Origin: CAZYVU01 sp964651435
GTDB taxonomy: Bacteria; Desulfobacterota; Syntrophorhabdia; Syntrophorhabdales; CAYQXL01
Direction of reading: 5' to 3'
DNA length: 35,984 bases
NCBI GenBank assembly: GCA_964651435.1
Contig: CAZYVU010000033.1
Coordinates: forward strand, 1-35,984
In this document: positions 6,534 through 14,671 of the stretch, one piece after another
Layout of the letters: each line of letters opens with the position of its first letter
Position numbering within the stretch: the stretch's first letter is position 1
Made by a program: the position numbers and the translations under genes
The notes under the pieces: model-generated
Told to the model about the DNA's origin: nothing
The model's input: only the letters and a program-made list of their open reading frames with translations
Databases searched by the model: none

Positions 6534-8243
6534 ATGCGTTTTTCCATTATGTTTGTACCAACCCTGAAGGAAGACCCCAAGGAGGCCGAGGTCATAAGCC
6601 ACCGGCTCATGCTCCGGGCGGGCTTTATAAAGCGGCTCTCGTCGGGCATCTACACCTGGCTCCCCCTGGGGCTCAAGGCCCTGCGGAAGGTGGAGGCCAT
6701 CATACGCCAGGAAATGGATGGGAAAGGCGCCCAGGAAATCCTCATGCCCTCCGTTCAGCCCAAGGAGCTGTGGGTGGAAAGCAAGCGCTGGGAAAAGTAC
6801 GGGAAGGAGCTCCTTCGCTTTGTGGACAGAAACAACAGGGAGCTGTGCCTGGGGCCCACACACGAGGAGGTCGTGACCGACCTGGTGAGGCGCGAGGTGC
6901 GGTCCTACAGGGAGCTTCCACTGACCCTCTACCAGATCCAGACAAAGTTTCGCGATGAGATACGGCCCCGGTTTGGTGTCATGCGGGCCCGCGAGTTCTC
7001 CATGAAGGACGCCTACAGCTTCGACGCCACGGAGCAGGGTGCCGAAAAAAGCTACATGGCAATGCATGACGCCTACACACGGATCTTTACGCGCTGCGGC
7101 CTGCGGTTTAGGGCCGTCGAGGCCGACACGGGACAGATCGGCGGAAGCTTTTCTCATGAGTTCATGGTGCTCGCCGACACAGGCGAAGACGTGATCATCT
7201 CCTGCAACAGTTGTGAGTATGCGGCCAACCTCGAAAGGGCTGAGGTCGGTCACACAGCGGCAGAGCCGCCTCTTCGGAAAGGCCTTTTCCGCAAGGTGGA
7301 GACGCCCGATCAGAAGAGGATCGAAGAGGTTACGGCGTTTCTCGGTACGGTGCCTGAAAAACTGGTCAAAACAATCATTTACGCTACAGACCGAGGGCCC
7401 ATAGGCGTCCTCGTCCGGGGCGACAGGGAGATCAACGAGACCAAGCTCCGGAACCTGCTCGCCCTCGACGAGATGGAGCTCGCCGATGCCTACACGATCG
7501 AAGAGGTTACGGGAGGTCCGTTAGGGTTTTCAGGGCCCATTGGGCTCACAATACCTCTCTACGCCGATCGGGACATCGCGGCCATGGAGGGTTTCGTCGT
7601 CGGCGGGAATGAGAGGGACATCCATATCGTCGACGCCAACCTGGGTGACTTTTCCGTCGAGGGATTCTACGACCTCAAGGTGGCGCTGGACGGCGACCCC
7701 TGCCCCCGCTGCGGCGGCAACCTCGTGTCCTACAAAGGGATAGAGGTGGGCCATATCTTCAAGTTAGGGGTGAAATACAGTCAGGCCATGGGAGCCACCT
7801 TCCTCGACAGCGAAGGCAAGGACTGTCTTATGGTCATGGGCTGCTACGGTATAGGCGTGGGCCGGACCGTTGCGGCGGCCATCGAGCAGAACCACGACGA
7901 CAACGGCATGATCTTCCCCATGGCCATCGCGCCCTTCGAGGTGGAGGTGCTCCCCGTGAACACGGCCCATGGAGAGACGATGGAGGTGGCCGAGGCTGTA
8001 TACCGCGGGCTGTTATCAGCGGGGATCGACGCCGTCATCGACGACAGAAACGAGCGGCCGGGAATCAAGTTCAAAGATTGCGACCTCATGGGCATACCAC
8101 TGCGGGTGACGGTGGGCGAAAGAAACCTCAAGGACGGCCTCGTGGAGATCAAGTGGAGGCAGAACAAGGATGCCGAGCGGGTCCGCAAAGAAGACGTTAT
8201 CGATAAGGTGGTAGGCTATGTTAACGAATCTAAGCGTTTGTGA
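6534..8243 (+). CDS. proS: proline--tRNA ligase (bacterial type, with editing domain)
   Basis: A 569-aa class II aminoacyl-tRNA synthetase charging tRNA-Pro. Motif 2 is in the RFGVMRAREFSMKDAYSF stretch (about 145-162) and motif 3 in GCYGIGVGRTVAAAIEQN (about 435-452). Between them, roughly residues 225-400, lies the YbaK-like insertion domain that removes misacylated Ala-tRNA-Pro (VKTIIYATDRGPIGVLVRGD). The C-terminal anticodon-binding domain follows. Length is standard for the bacterial form. The ATG at 6534 has GGGAGG six bases upstream. The 3' end overlaps the next gene by 26 bases, implying translational coupling with a peptidase that also handles proline. Confidence 0.97.
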   Translation: MRFSIMFVPTLKEDPKEAEVISHRLMLRAGFIKRLSSGIYTWLPLGLKALRKVEAIIRQEMDGKGAQEILMPSVQPKELWVESKRWEKYGKELLRFVDRNNRELCLGPTHEEVVTDLVRREVRSYRELPLTLYQIQTKFRDEIRPRFGVMRAREFSMKDAYSFDATEQGAEKSYMAMHDAYTRIFTRCGLRFRAVEADTGQIGGSFSHEFMVLADTGEDVIISCNSCEYAANLERAEVGHTAAEPPLRKGLFRKVETPDQKRIEEVTAFLGTVPEKLVKTIIYATDRGPIGVLVRGDREINETKLRNLLALDEMELADAYTIEEVTGGPLGFSGPIGLTIPLYADRDIAAMEGFVVGGNERDIHIVDANLGDFSVEGFYDLKVALDGDPCPRCGGNLVSYKGIEVGHIFKLGVKYSQAMGATFLDSEGKDCLMVMGCYGIGVGRTVAAAIEQNHDDNGMIFPMAIAPFEVEVLPVNTAHGETMEVAEAVYRGLLSAGIDAVIDDRNERPGIKFKDCDLMGIPLRVTVGERNLKDGLVEIKWRQNKDAERVRKEDVIDKVVGYVNESKRL

Positions 8244-9420
8244 TTTTACTCCCAAAGAGGAGATCGATGCCCGCATAGCGCGGTTCAGGGATGCGCTGAG
8301 CAGCAAAGGGATCGATTATGCGATCATTCTACAGAACGTGGACCTCTTCTATTTCACCGGATCGCTGCAGAATGCCGTCTTTGTCCTGCCCGTCAGCGGG
8401 GAGCCGCTTTTTCTGGTGCAGAAGAGCGTGGAGCGGGCGCTCATCGAATCGCCCCTTGAAGTGACGCCCATACAGAGGGACCGGGACGTTAAGGAGATCC
8501 TTGCCGAGCGCGGGATCCTTCGGGGCAGGCCGGGCATGGAGCTCGACGTGATTCCCGTGGCTGTCTACGAGCGCTGGAAGAATACCCTGGGCATCGAGAA
8601 GGCCGCCGACCTGTCCGGACCGATCAGAGACCTGAAGATTATCAAGAGTCCCTACGAGCAGGAGCAGATAAGAAAGTCCGGGGCAATATCGGTTCACGTC
8701 TTTGACAGGGCCAAGGAGGTCATCAAGGAAGGTATGCGGGAGGTTGACATCGACGCAATCCTCGGTGCCGAGGGCAGGCTTCACGGACACCAGGGATTTT
8801 TGAGGATGCGAGGCCTTAACCAGGAGATGATGAGCATCTACATAACCCACGGCCGGTCGAGCACAATCCATTCAGGCGCCGACGTGCCCATTGCGGGGGT
8901 CGGCGTTACCCACGCCATAGGCCAGGGTGCATCGCTCAACGTGGTGGAGCGCGACGTCCCCCTTCTCATTGACTACGGCGGCGGATACAACGGGTACATC
9001 ACAGACGAGACAAGGACGTATGTGGTGGGAAAGCTGAGCGGCAGGTTCTTGAAGGCTTACGAAACGGCCCGCGAGATTGTCGAGGACACGACGGCCTTCG
9101 GCAAGGAAGGTGTCAACTGCACCCAAATCTACGAGCGATGCGCCAACATCGCGAAAAAGGCCGGTCTGGAGGAGCATTTCATGGGCCACGGCAAGGGGAA
9201 GGTCGGCTTTATCGGCCACGGCCTGGGCCTGGAAATCAATGAGCTGCCCGTCATCACCCCGCGACACAGCACCATTTTGCAGGAGGGGATGGTCTTCGCC
9301 TTCGAACCCAAGTTCATCTTCCCCGGAGAGGGTGCGGTGGGCATCGAGGTAGACTACATCGTGAGAAAGGGCCACCTTGACCGGGTAACGGACTACCCTA
9401 TCGACGTCATCTATCTGTAA
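8218..9420 (+). CDS. M24 family Xaa-Pro peptidase/creatinase-like metallopeptidase
   Basis: A 400-aa cytosolic M24 peptidase. The N-terminal creatinase-like domain (about 10-150) contains the usual DYAIILQNVDLFYFTGS segment. The pita-bread C-domain holds the dinuclear metal ligands: the two Asp in LIDYGGGYNGYITDETRTY, the His of GHGLGLEINELP, and the Glu residues of FEPKFIF and VGIEVDYIV. This predicts cleavage N-terminal to proline (Xaa-Pro dipeptidase or aminopeptidase); exact specificity cannot be read. The start ATG lies inside the end of proS, preceded by GGTGG. It resembles the many M24 paralogues of anaerobic deltaproteobacteria. Confidence 0.88.
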   Translation: MLTNLSVCDFTPKEEIDARIARFRDALSSKGIDYAIILQNVDLFYFTGSLQNAVFVLPVSGEPLFLVQKSVERALIESPLEVTPIQRDRDVKEILAERGILRGRPGMELDVIPVAVYERWKNTLGIEKAADLSGPIRDLKIIKSPYEQEQIRKSGAISVHVFDRAKEVIKEGMREVDIDAILGAEGRLHGHQGFLRMRGLNQEMMSIYITHGRSSTIHSGADVPIAGVGVTHAIGQGASLNVVERDVPLLIDYGGGYNGYITDETRTYVVGKLSGRFLKAYETAREIVEDTTAFGKEGVNCTQIYERCANIAKKAGLEEHFMGHGKGKVGFIGHGLGLEINELPVITPRHSTILQEGMVFAFEPKFIFPGEGAVGIEVDYIVRKGHLDRVTDYPIDVIYL

Positions 9421-9466
9421 CAGCGCTTCAGGCCTTTTCGCCTGCCGGCGGCCCGGCTACCGGACC

Positions 9467-10300
9467 TTAACCGCGCACGGGTATGGCCCACTCGCAGGGT
9501 ACGCCGACCTGGCAAAGGCCGCAGCTTGGCGTGGATACCTTGTAGGCGTCGTTCACCGACGGCATGACGACCTGCCTGATGTAGTCGTAACATCGGTCCT
9601 TGTCGTGTCCCGCTTCGCTGATGGCCCCGGCGGGACAGCGTTTGATGCAGACCCCGCAGGTATCTGAACTATACTTGAGGCAGTAGTCGTAGGTGCCGAT
9701 GTATGGCCGATTGTCTGCTTCCACGGCCAGTCCGGCGACAACGCTTCCCAGGCGGTGGGCAATGCCCCGGGCCGTGATGAGGCCGTCGCTGAGGCTAAAG
9801 GTTCCAAGCCCGGCCGCGTATGCTGCGTGGCGCTCGGACCACCGGGATGCGTGGCCCACCCGCACATCGTGAAGCCGTTCCCACCTGGGGCTGAGGGACG
9901 GGGCCAGGGCGCGAAAACCATTCCCGGAAAGAAAATCCACAACGTGTCTGCGCAGCTCGTCGTTGACGATTTCTCCGTAGAACCGGCCGTGGGACCACTC
10001 TTTGGCCGGGAGAGACGTCTCGGGCCGGCTCCTGTCCCTTAAGGCCTGCGAGAACGGCAAGACCCACGCGATCACCGTGCCGCCCTCAACGGCACCGGCA
10101 CCAAAGGCGTCGTCAAAGAATTCCGACGGCGTCAGGTGAAACTCTCCGATGACGGATTTCAGCCCCTGGAAATAGGGGTCCTCCGCATCGGCGAACCCCA
10201 CCAGGGGCGCATCGTAGTAAAGATGGATCCCATCTTCCGTCCTGTTGAGCGGAGATGTGGCAACAAAACTGCTGATCATTTCCTTTATCTTTGCCTTCAT
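9467..10300 (-). CDS. QueG-like 4Fe-4S protein (epoxyqueuosine reductase family, short)
   Basis: A 277-aa cytosolic iron-sulfur protein. The central segment (AGLGTFSLSDGLITARGI, 163-180) resembles the region of QueG and reductive dehalogenases that precedes the clusters. Cysteines at 207, 215, 218 and 222 (CGVCIKRCP), 237, and 260, 263 and 269 (CGLCQVGVPC) can hold two [4Fe-4S] clusters. At 277 residues it lacks the C-terminal extension of E. coli QueG (about 380), and whether it binds a corrinoid is unclear. Thus it may be an epoxyqueuosine reductase or a related reductase of unknown substrate. AAGGA precedes the ATG by eight bases. It lies 115 bp downstream of the 77-aa gene of the ileS-lspA operon, separated by simple sequence. 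Confidence 0.75.
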   Translation of the reverse strand: MKAKIKEMISSFVATSPLNRTEDGIHLYYDAPLVGFADAEDPYFQGLKSVIGEFHLTPSEFFDDAFGAGAVEGGTVIAWVLPFSQALRDRSRPETSLPAKEWSHGRFYGEIVNDELRRHVVDFLSGNGFRALAPSLSPRWERLHDVRVGHASRWSERHAAYAAGLGTFSLSDGLITARGIAHRLGSVVAGLAVEADNRPYIGTYDYCLKYSSDTCGVCIKRCPAGAISEAGHDKDRCYDYIRQVVMPSVNDAYKVSTPSCGLCQVGVPCEWAIPVRG

Positions 10301-10415
10301 CCCATTTCCTTATCACTCAATCACTTTTCTCTTTCTTCCCATCTACCCAGTCACTCACTCACTCATTTACCCACATTACTAATTTACTTTCTCCCATTTC
10401 CCATATTCGGTCCCT
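10301..10415. repeat. pyrimidine-rich simple-sequence intergenic patch
   Basis: This 115-bp gap is almost all T/C/A on the plus strand and built of degenerate short words: ACTCAATCAC (10315-10324), TCACTCACTCACTCATTTAC (10351-10370), CCCATTTCCCAT. Two of the words, ACTCAATCAC and CACTCATTTAC, recur at 35781-35799 in the repeat patch at the other end of the window. No gene or terminator is evident. Confidence 0.6.
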
Positions 10416-10649
10416 TCAGGATCTTTGAAACTTCTCGTTCAGCACCCGTTTGAATCGTGGCGCATAGATAATGTCGAAGGCGTCCTCCTTGCCGGGAAAA
10501 AGCTTTAGTGCATGTTTTCGCACGCCCTCGACGATACGCATCGCTTCGTCGTGACTGATTGTCTGGGTCTTAACGTATTGCAGGGCAAAATCTACAATAA
10601 ATCGGAGCCTTCTCAGCCTCCTCTCCTCTTCCAGAAGTTCCTCGTTCAT
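10416..10649 (-). CDS. small charged helical protein (77 aa), unknown function
   Basis: The 77-residue product begins MNEELLEEERRLRRLRF and looks entirely alpha-helical, with a DIIYAPRFKRVLNEKF C-terminus. I recognise no named family. The ATG at 10649 is preceded by GGGGAG at short spacing, and the gene starts 35 bases after the lspA stop on the same strand, so it is probably translated from the ileS-lspA transcript. The frame is open further upstream but those codons overlap lspA and read as low-complexity shadow sequence, so the shorter form is preferred. No signal peptide, membrane helix or cysteine. Confidence 0.65.
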   Translation of the reverse strand: MNEELLEEERRLRRLRFIVDFALQYVKTQTISHDEAMRIVEGVRKHALKLFPGKEDAFDIIYAPRFKRVLNEKFQRS

Positions 10650-10684
10650 GACTCCCCAAAAGCCCCTTTCGCCGGCCCTGCGGC

Positions 10685-11188
10685 TTACGGGCGCGGCTTG
10701 ACCCGGGCCGGTTCCTTTTTCTCCCTCTGCTCCTTGGGGCCGAAAAACTCCAGCACAAGCCACAACCCTATGCCCACGGTAATGGCACTGTCGGCGACGT
10801 TGAAGGCCGGCCAGTGGTGGCGGCCTATGTAAAAGTCGAGAAAATCAACGACGTATCCATATACGAAGCGATCGTACATGTTCCCTACGGCGCCGGCGAG
10901 GAGGAGCGTCACGGCAAGCCTTTTTCCTGCGCTGAGCCTGGATCTGAGCAGGATGTAAAGGAGCACGGCCATGACGATGACAGGGAGCACGGTAAAAACG
11001 TAGGGTGCCGCCCAATGCTGCGAAAGCATGCCGAAGACACCCCCCGTGTTCCTCGCGTGCACGATGGAAAAGAAGGGCGTTACCTCAAATCCTCCCAGAT
11101 AGGGTATGTTTGCCGTTATAAGCGCCTTTGTCCACCGGTCCAGGGCAAAGATAACAGGTATTAGAGCGAGGAGAGCGTAGCGCCGCAT
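10685..11188 (-). CDS. lspA: lipoprotein signal peptidase (signal peptidase II)
   Basis: A 167-aa inner-membrane aspartyl protease that removes signal peptides from prolipoproteins after lipid modification. Four hydrophobic segments are present, as expected. Conserved motifs are RNTGGVFG (46-53), GNMYDRFVYGYVVDFLDF (102-119) with catalytic D106, and FNVADS (129-134) with catalytic D133. The C-terminus has a short basic tail (KEQREKKEPARVKPRP). The start overlaps the end of ileS by 28 bases; ileS-lspA adjacency is a common bacterial arrangement and indicates cotranscription. Confidence 0.95.
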   Translation of the reverse strand: MRRYALLALIPVIFALDRWTKALITANIPYLGGFEVTPFFSIVHARNTGGVFGMLSQHWAAPYVFTVLPVIVMAVLLYILLRSRLSAGKRLAVTLLLAGAVGNMYDRFVYGYVVDFLDFYIGRHHWPAFNVADSAITVGIGLWLVLEFFGPKEQREKKEPARVKPRP

Positions 11189-13917
11189 CGCTTACAGACG
11201 TTGGGAAAGGGGCCTTCCGGCGACAGCTCGGCGGCGTACTGCCAGCAGCGTTCGCACTTGGCGCCGACGGCCTTTTCCACCGCGATATCAACGTCGCTTC
11301 CCTTCTCGAGCCGAACCTGGGAAACAATGAGCACATCCTTCAGCTCCTCGCCAAGCCTTTCAAGAAGCGCAAAATCCGACTCCGGGACCTTGATGGTCAC
11401 CTGTGCGTCGAGGGAATGGCCGATGACCTTCTCCACCCGTTTCTCTTCGATCTTCTTGTTGATGACCTCTCTCAGCCGCCATATCCGCTCCCAATCCTCC
11501 TCTACCTCGGCGCTTATCCACTCGCGGCGAGCTTCGGGAAAGAGGCCCAGCAAGACACTTTCTTCTTTGTTCGGTTTCTGCAGGTAGCCCCACATTTCCT
11601 CTGCCGTAAAGGAGAGTATGGGTGCAATCAGCTTAACGAGGGTGAGCAGGGTTTCATAAATGACGGCCTGAGAGGCCCTTCTCCTGGTCGAATTCCTGCC
11701 CTCCACGTACATGCGGTCTTTGACGATGTCGAGGTAAAGAGCACTGAGATCGACGGCACAAAAGTTGTGGATGCTGTGATAGATGACGTGAAAGGCGTAT
11801 GTCTCATAGGCTTCCCGGACCCGCTCAATGAGCCGCTGCAGACGGGAAAGGGCCCACCTGTCGAGGTATGACATGGCCTCGTAGGGCACGGCGTTCGCTT
11901 CAGCGTCAAAGTCGTCGTGAAGGTTGGCATGGAGAAACCGCAGTGTGTTTCTGATGCGGCGGTACGTCTCCACAAGGCGGTTAATGATATCCTTCGATAT
12001 CTTGATATCGTCGCGGTAATCCTCGTAGGTAACCCAAAGCCTGAGCAGCTCTGCACCCAGCTTCTCCACCACATCCTCGGGGGAGATGATGTTGCCCAGC
12101 GACTTGGACATCTTTCTTCCCGTGCCGTCGACGACAAAGCCGTGCGTCAGCACCGCGCCGTAGGGGGCCTTTCCCTCGTTTCCCACAGACGTGAGCAAAG
12201 AGCTATGGAACCAACCCCTGTGCTGGTCGCTCCCCTCAAGATAGAGGTCGGCAGGGTATTTCAGCTCCCGGCGCCTCTTGCAGACGGCCGCCCAGCTCAC
12301 CCCCGAGTCGAACCAGACGTCAAGGATGTCTTGCTCTTTGACAAAGCTTTCGCCGCCGCACCGTCCGCACCGCGCCCCCTCAGGCAGAAAGGCGGTAGCC
12401 TCCGCCTCAAACCAGATGTCCGCCCCGTGCGTTCGCACAAGGTCCTCAACCTTGCGAAAGGATTCGGTGGTCCAGAAAGGTTCCCTGCATTTTTCGCAGT
12501 AGAAGATGGTAATGGGGACGCCCCATGTGCGCTGCCTCGATATGCACCAGTCCGGTCTCGTCAGCAGCATATTGTATATCCTGTCGTGCCCCCAGACGGG
12601 TATCCATTTCGCCTTGTCCACGGCCTCCAGGGCCTTCTGCCTCAACGCCTGCTTTTCCAGCGAGATGAACCATTGTTCCGTGGCCCGGAAAATGACGGGT
12701 TTCTTACACCGCCAGCAGTGGGGATAGGAATGTTCGATCTCTTCCTGATGGAGGAGCCTGCCCAATTCCTGCAGCTTTCCTATGACATGGCGATTGCTGT
12801 CGAAGACGTTCATCCCACGGAAGAACTCGACTTCATCGAGAAAACGGCCCTGATCGTCAACGGGCGAGTAGACTTCGAGACCGTACTCGATGCCCGTTTC
12901 GTAGTCTTCCTCGCCGTGGCCCGGAGCGATGTGAACGGCGCCCGTGCCCGTGTCGTCGGCCACGTAGTCGGCAAAAACGACGACCGACCGCCGGTCTATA
13001 AAGGGATGCCGGAAGGCGGCCCCTTTCAGTGTCTCGGGGGACACCTCTTCAAGGATCTGGTACGACGAGATCCCAGCCTTCTTCATCGTCACCTCGAGGA
13101 GGTCTTTGAGAATAATGTAGATCTCCTCCCCAACGTCGACCGCCACATAGGTAAAGGTGGGGTTGACGGCTATTGCGAGGTTCCCCGGCAGCGTCCAGGG
13201 GGTCGTGGTCCATATCATCATGAAGACCGGCTTGGCCGGAAAATGGGAGAATGGACCGTCGGCCGACGCCTCGTAAGGAAACTTAACATAAATGGACTGA
13301 GACCGCTTCGTGTCGTACTCGATCTCTGCCTCGGCCAGGGCCGTTACGCAGTTGACGCACCAATAAACAGGTTTCTTTTTCCGGTAGACCTCACCGCGCT
13401 CAAAGAACTTCCGGGCCTCGCCGACGATGGTAGCCTGGTAGTCGAAATTCATGGTGATGTAAGGATTGCCCCAGTCCGCCAGAACGCCCAACCTCCTGAA
13501 CTCCTTACGCTGGACGTCGATAAATCGTTCGGCATAGGCCCGACAAAGCCGCCTCGTCTCCACCTTTGAATATACGGCGCCCTTCGCCTTCGTCTCCTTT
13601 TCGATCTGGTGCTCGATGGGTAGCCCATGGCAGTCCCATCCCGGCACGTAATCGGCCCGGTAGCCCGCCATGAACTTCGACTTGACGATGATGTCCTTCA
13701 GTATCTTATTGAGTGCCGTACCAAGGTGTATGTTGCCGTTGGCGTAAGGCGGGCCGTCGTGAAGGATGAAGGCCGGGGCGCCCGACCTGGCCTTGACGAG
13801 CTTGTCGTAAAGGCCCACCCCCTCCCAGAAGGCGAGGATCTCTTTTTCTTTGACGGGCAGGTTCCCCTTCATGGGGAAGGTAGTTCGTGGCAGATTGAGG
13901 GTAGCTTTATAATCCAT
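11161..13917 (-). CDS. ileS: isoleucine--tRNA ligase
   Basis: A 918-aa class I synthetase. The HIGH-type motif is in NGNIHLGTALN (HLGT at 64-67, the last His replaced by Thr, a variant I believe occurs in other IleS proteins). GWDCHGLPIE, the CP1 editing domain and GRKMSKSLGN are all present. A C-terminal zinc finger (CERCW...CKRCG) ends the protein, so it is the bacterial type with terminal zinc binding. The ATG at 13917 follows AAGGATCGG; 83 bases separate it from the hydrolase gene upstream on the same strand. Length is normal. lspA overlaps its 3' end. Confidence 0.97.
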   Translation of the reverse strand: MDYKATLNLPRTTFPMKGNLPVKEKEILAFWEGVGLYDKLVKARSGAPAFILHDGPPYANGNIHLGTALNKILKDIIVKSKFMAGYRADYVPGWDCHGLPIEHQIEKETKAKGAVYSKVETRRLCRAYAERFIDVQRKEFRRLGVLADWGNPYITMNFDYQATIVGEARKFFERGEVYRKKKPVYWCVNCVTALAEAEIEYDTKRSQSIYVKFPYEASADGPFSHFPAKPVFMMIWTTTPWTLPGNLAIAVNPTFTYVAVDVGEEIYIILKDLLEVTMKKAGISSYQILEEVSPETLKGAAFRHPFIDRRSVVVFADYVADDTGTGAVHIAPGHGEEDYETGIEYGLEVYSPVDDQGRFLDEVEFFRGMNVFDSNRHVIGKLQELGRLLHQEEIEHSYPHCWRCKKPVIFRATEQWFISLEKQALRQKALEAVDKAKWIPVWGHDRIYNMLLTRPDWCISRQRTWGVPITIFYCEKCREPFWTTESFRKVEDLVRTHGADIWFEAEATAFLPEGARCGRCGGESFVKEQDILDVWFDSGVSWAAVCKRRRELKYPADLYLEGSDQHRGWFHSSLLTSVGNEGKAPYGAVLTHGFVVDGTGRKMSKSLGNIISPEDVVEKLGAELLRLWVTYEDYRDDIKISKDIINRLVETYRRIRNTLRFLHANLHDDFDAEANAVPYEAMSYLDRWALSRLQRLIERVREAYETYAFHVIYHSIHNFCAVDLSALYLDIVKDRMYVEGRNSTRRRASQAVIYETLLTLVKLIAPILSFTAEEMWGYLQKPNKEESVLLGLFPEARREWISAEVEEDWERIWRLREVINKKIEEKRVEKVIGHSLDAQVTIKVPESDFALLERLGEELKDVLIVSQVRLEKGSDVDIAVEKAVGAKCERCWQYAAELSPEGPFPNVCKRCGATLSSL

Positions 13918-14000
13918 AGAGGTCCGATCCTTTGGAAAAATTTATCTAAATTAGCACAAAGGGGATACCCATGCAAGGATAAGGCCGGTTGCCGGAAGTT

Positions 14001-14621
14001 TTAGAAGGGGAATTGGACTTTTTGTGCAATGAATTCTGCAAGCTCCGCGTCCTTGCCCCCGTAAAAGTGGTCCGTCGGAATTACCTTGAGGTGCTTGTTA
14101 ATGACCGGCAAGGCCTTGTATACCTTCACCAGCTCCTCCACGGGTCCGATTTCATCGTACGTCCCCCCCACAAAGTAGAAGGGGCCCGGGAGCTCAAAAA
14201 GCGGATCGGCAGGGTAGAAACCAAAGGGGTAGGAGACGAGAAAAACCCCTCCGGCGATGTCGGCGGTCGCGGCAGCCCGCGAGCACACCCAGGCGCCGAA
14301 GGAATAGCCGGCGAACATGAGGGGCGCTCCCGGTTCCAGCATGGCCTGGAGAAATTTCGCAGCGGCCCGAACGTCCGCCACTTCTCCATCGCCGTTATCA
14401 TGCTCCCCGCCGCTCGCCCCCACGCCCCTAAAGTTGAAGCGCAGCGTGGCAACGCCCTTTTGGCCGAAGCCGTCCTCCATCGCCTCCACCACATTATTGA
14501 ACATCGATCCGCCGTACAGGGGGTGGGGATGGCAGATGACGACCCCTCCCGCCCGTGCGTTTTCGTGGACAATCCCCTCCAGGGGGTAATCCGATTCTAT
14601 GAGGACCCTTTGTGTTGACAC
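14001..14621 (-). CDS. alpha/beta hydrolase
   Basis: A 206-aa serine hydrolase of the small cytosolic alpha/beta type (YcjY/CC_2671-like 'CHPHPLYGG' group). The oxyanion-side motif CHPHPLYGGSMFNN (30-43), RFNFRGVGASGG (61-72), the nucleophile elbow GYSFG (S107), a late GGTYDE and PTDHFYGG giving the likely Asp and His complete a catalytic triad. Substrate unknown; relatives act on short esters or peptides. GTG at 14621 is chosen because AAGGG lies four to five bases before it; GTG 14648 would add nine residues but has no ribosome binding site. It is divergent from accD and its start codon overlaps the inverted repeat described there. Confidence 0.85.
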   Translation of the reverse strand: MSTQRVLIESDYPLEGIVHENARAGGVVICHPHPLYGGSMFNNVVEAMEDGFGQKGVATLRFNFRGVGASGGEHDNGDGEVADVRAAAKFLQAMLEPGAPLMFAGYSFGAWVCSRAAATADIAGGVFLVSYPFGFYPADPLFELPGPFYFVGGTYDEIGPVEELVKVYKALPVINKHLKVIPTDHFYGGKDAELAEFIAQKVQFPF

Positions 14622-14643
14622 AACACCCTTATTTTGGTAGTTT
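14612..14643 (+). promoter_or_regulatory. accD promoter with operator-like inverted repeat
   Basis: A perfect -35 TTGACA (14615-14620), 17 bases, then a weak -10 TAGTTT (14638-14643). The -35 is embedded in the inverted repeat GTGTTG-ACA-CAACAC (14612-14626), so a bound repressor would block the promoter. Position fits accD (ATG 14672). The -10 is poor, so confidence is moderate. Confidence 0.4.
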
Positions 14644-14671
14644 TTCACCTAAATTTCAAGAGAGAAAATGG

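Noticed and set aside
11917..13569. Long open frame (550 codons) on the plus strand opposite ileS
   Set aside because: It is the antisense shadow of ileS, which has full motifs; the shadow has no recognisable domain.
13717..13737. HIGH motif of ileS reads HLGT instead of HIGH
   Set aside because: I believe HxGT variants occur in functional bacterial IleS proteins, and the rest of the enzyme is intact, so it is not treated as a defect.
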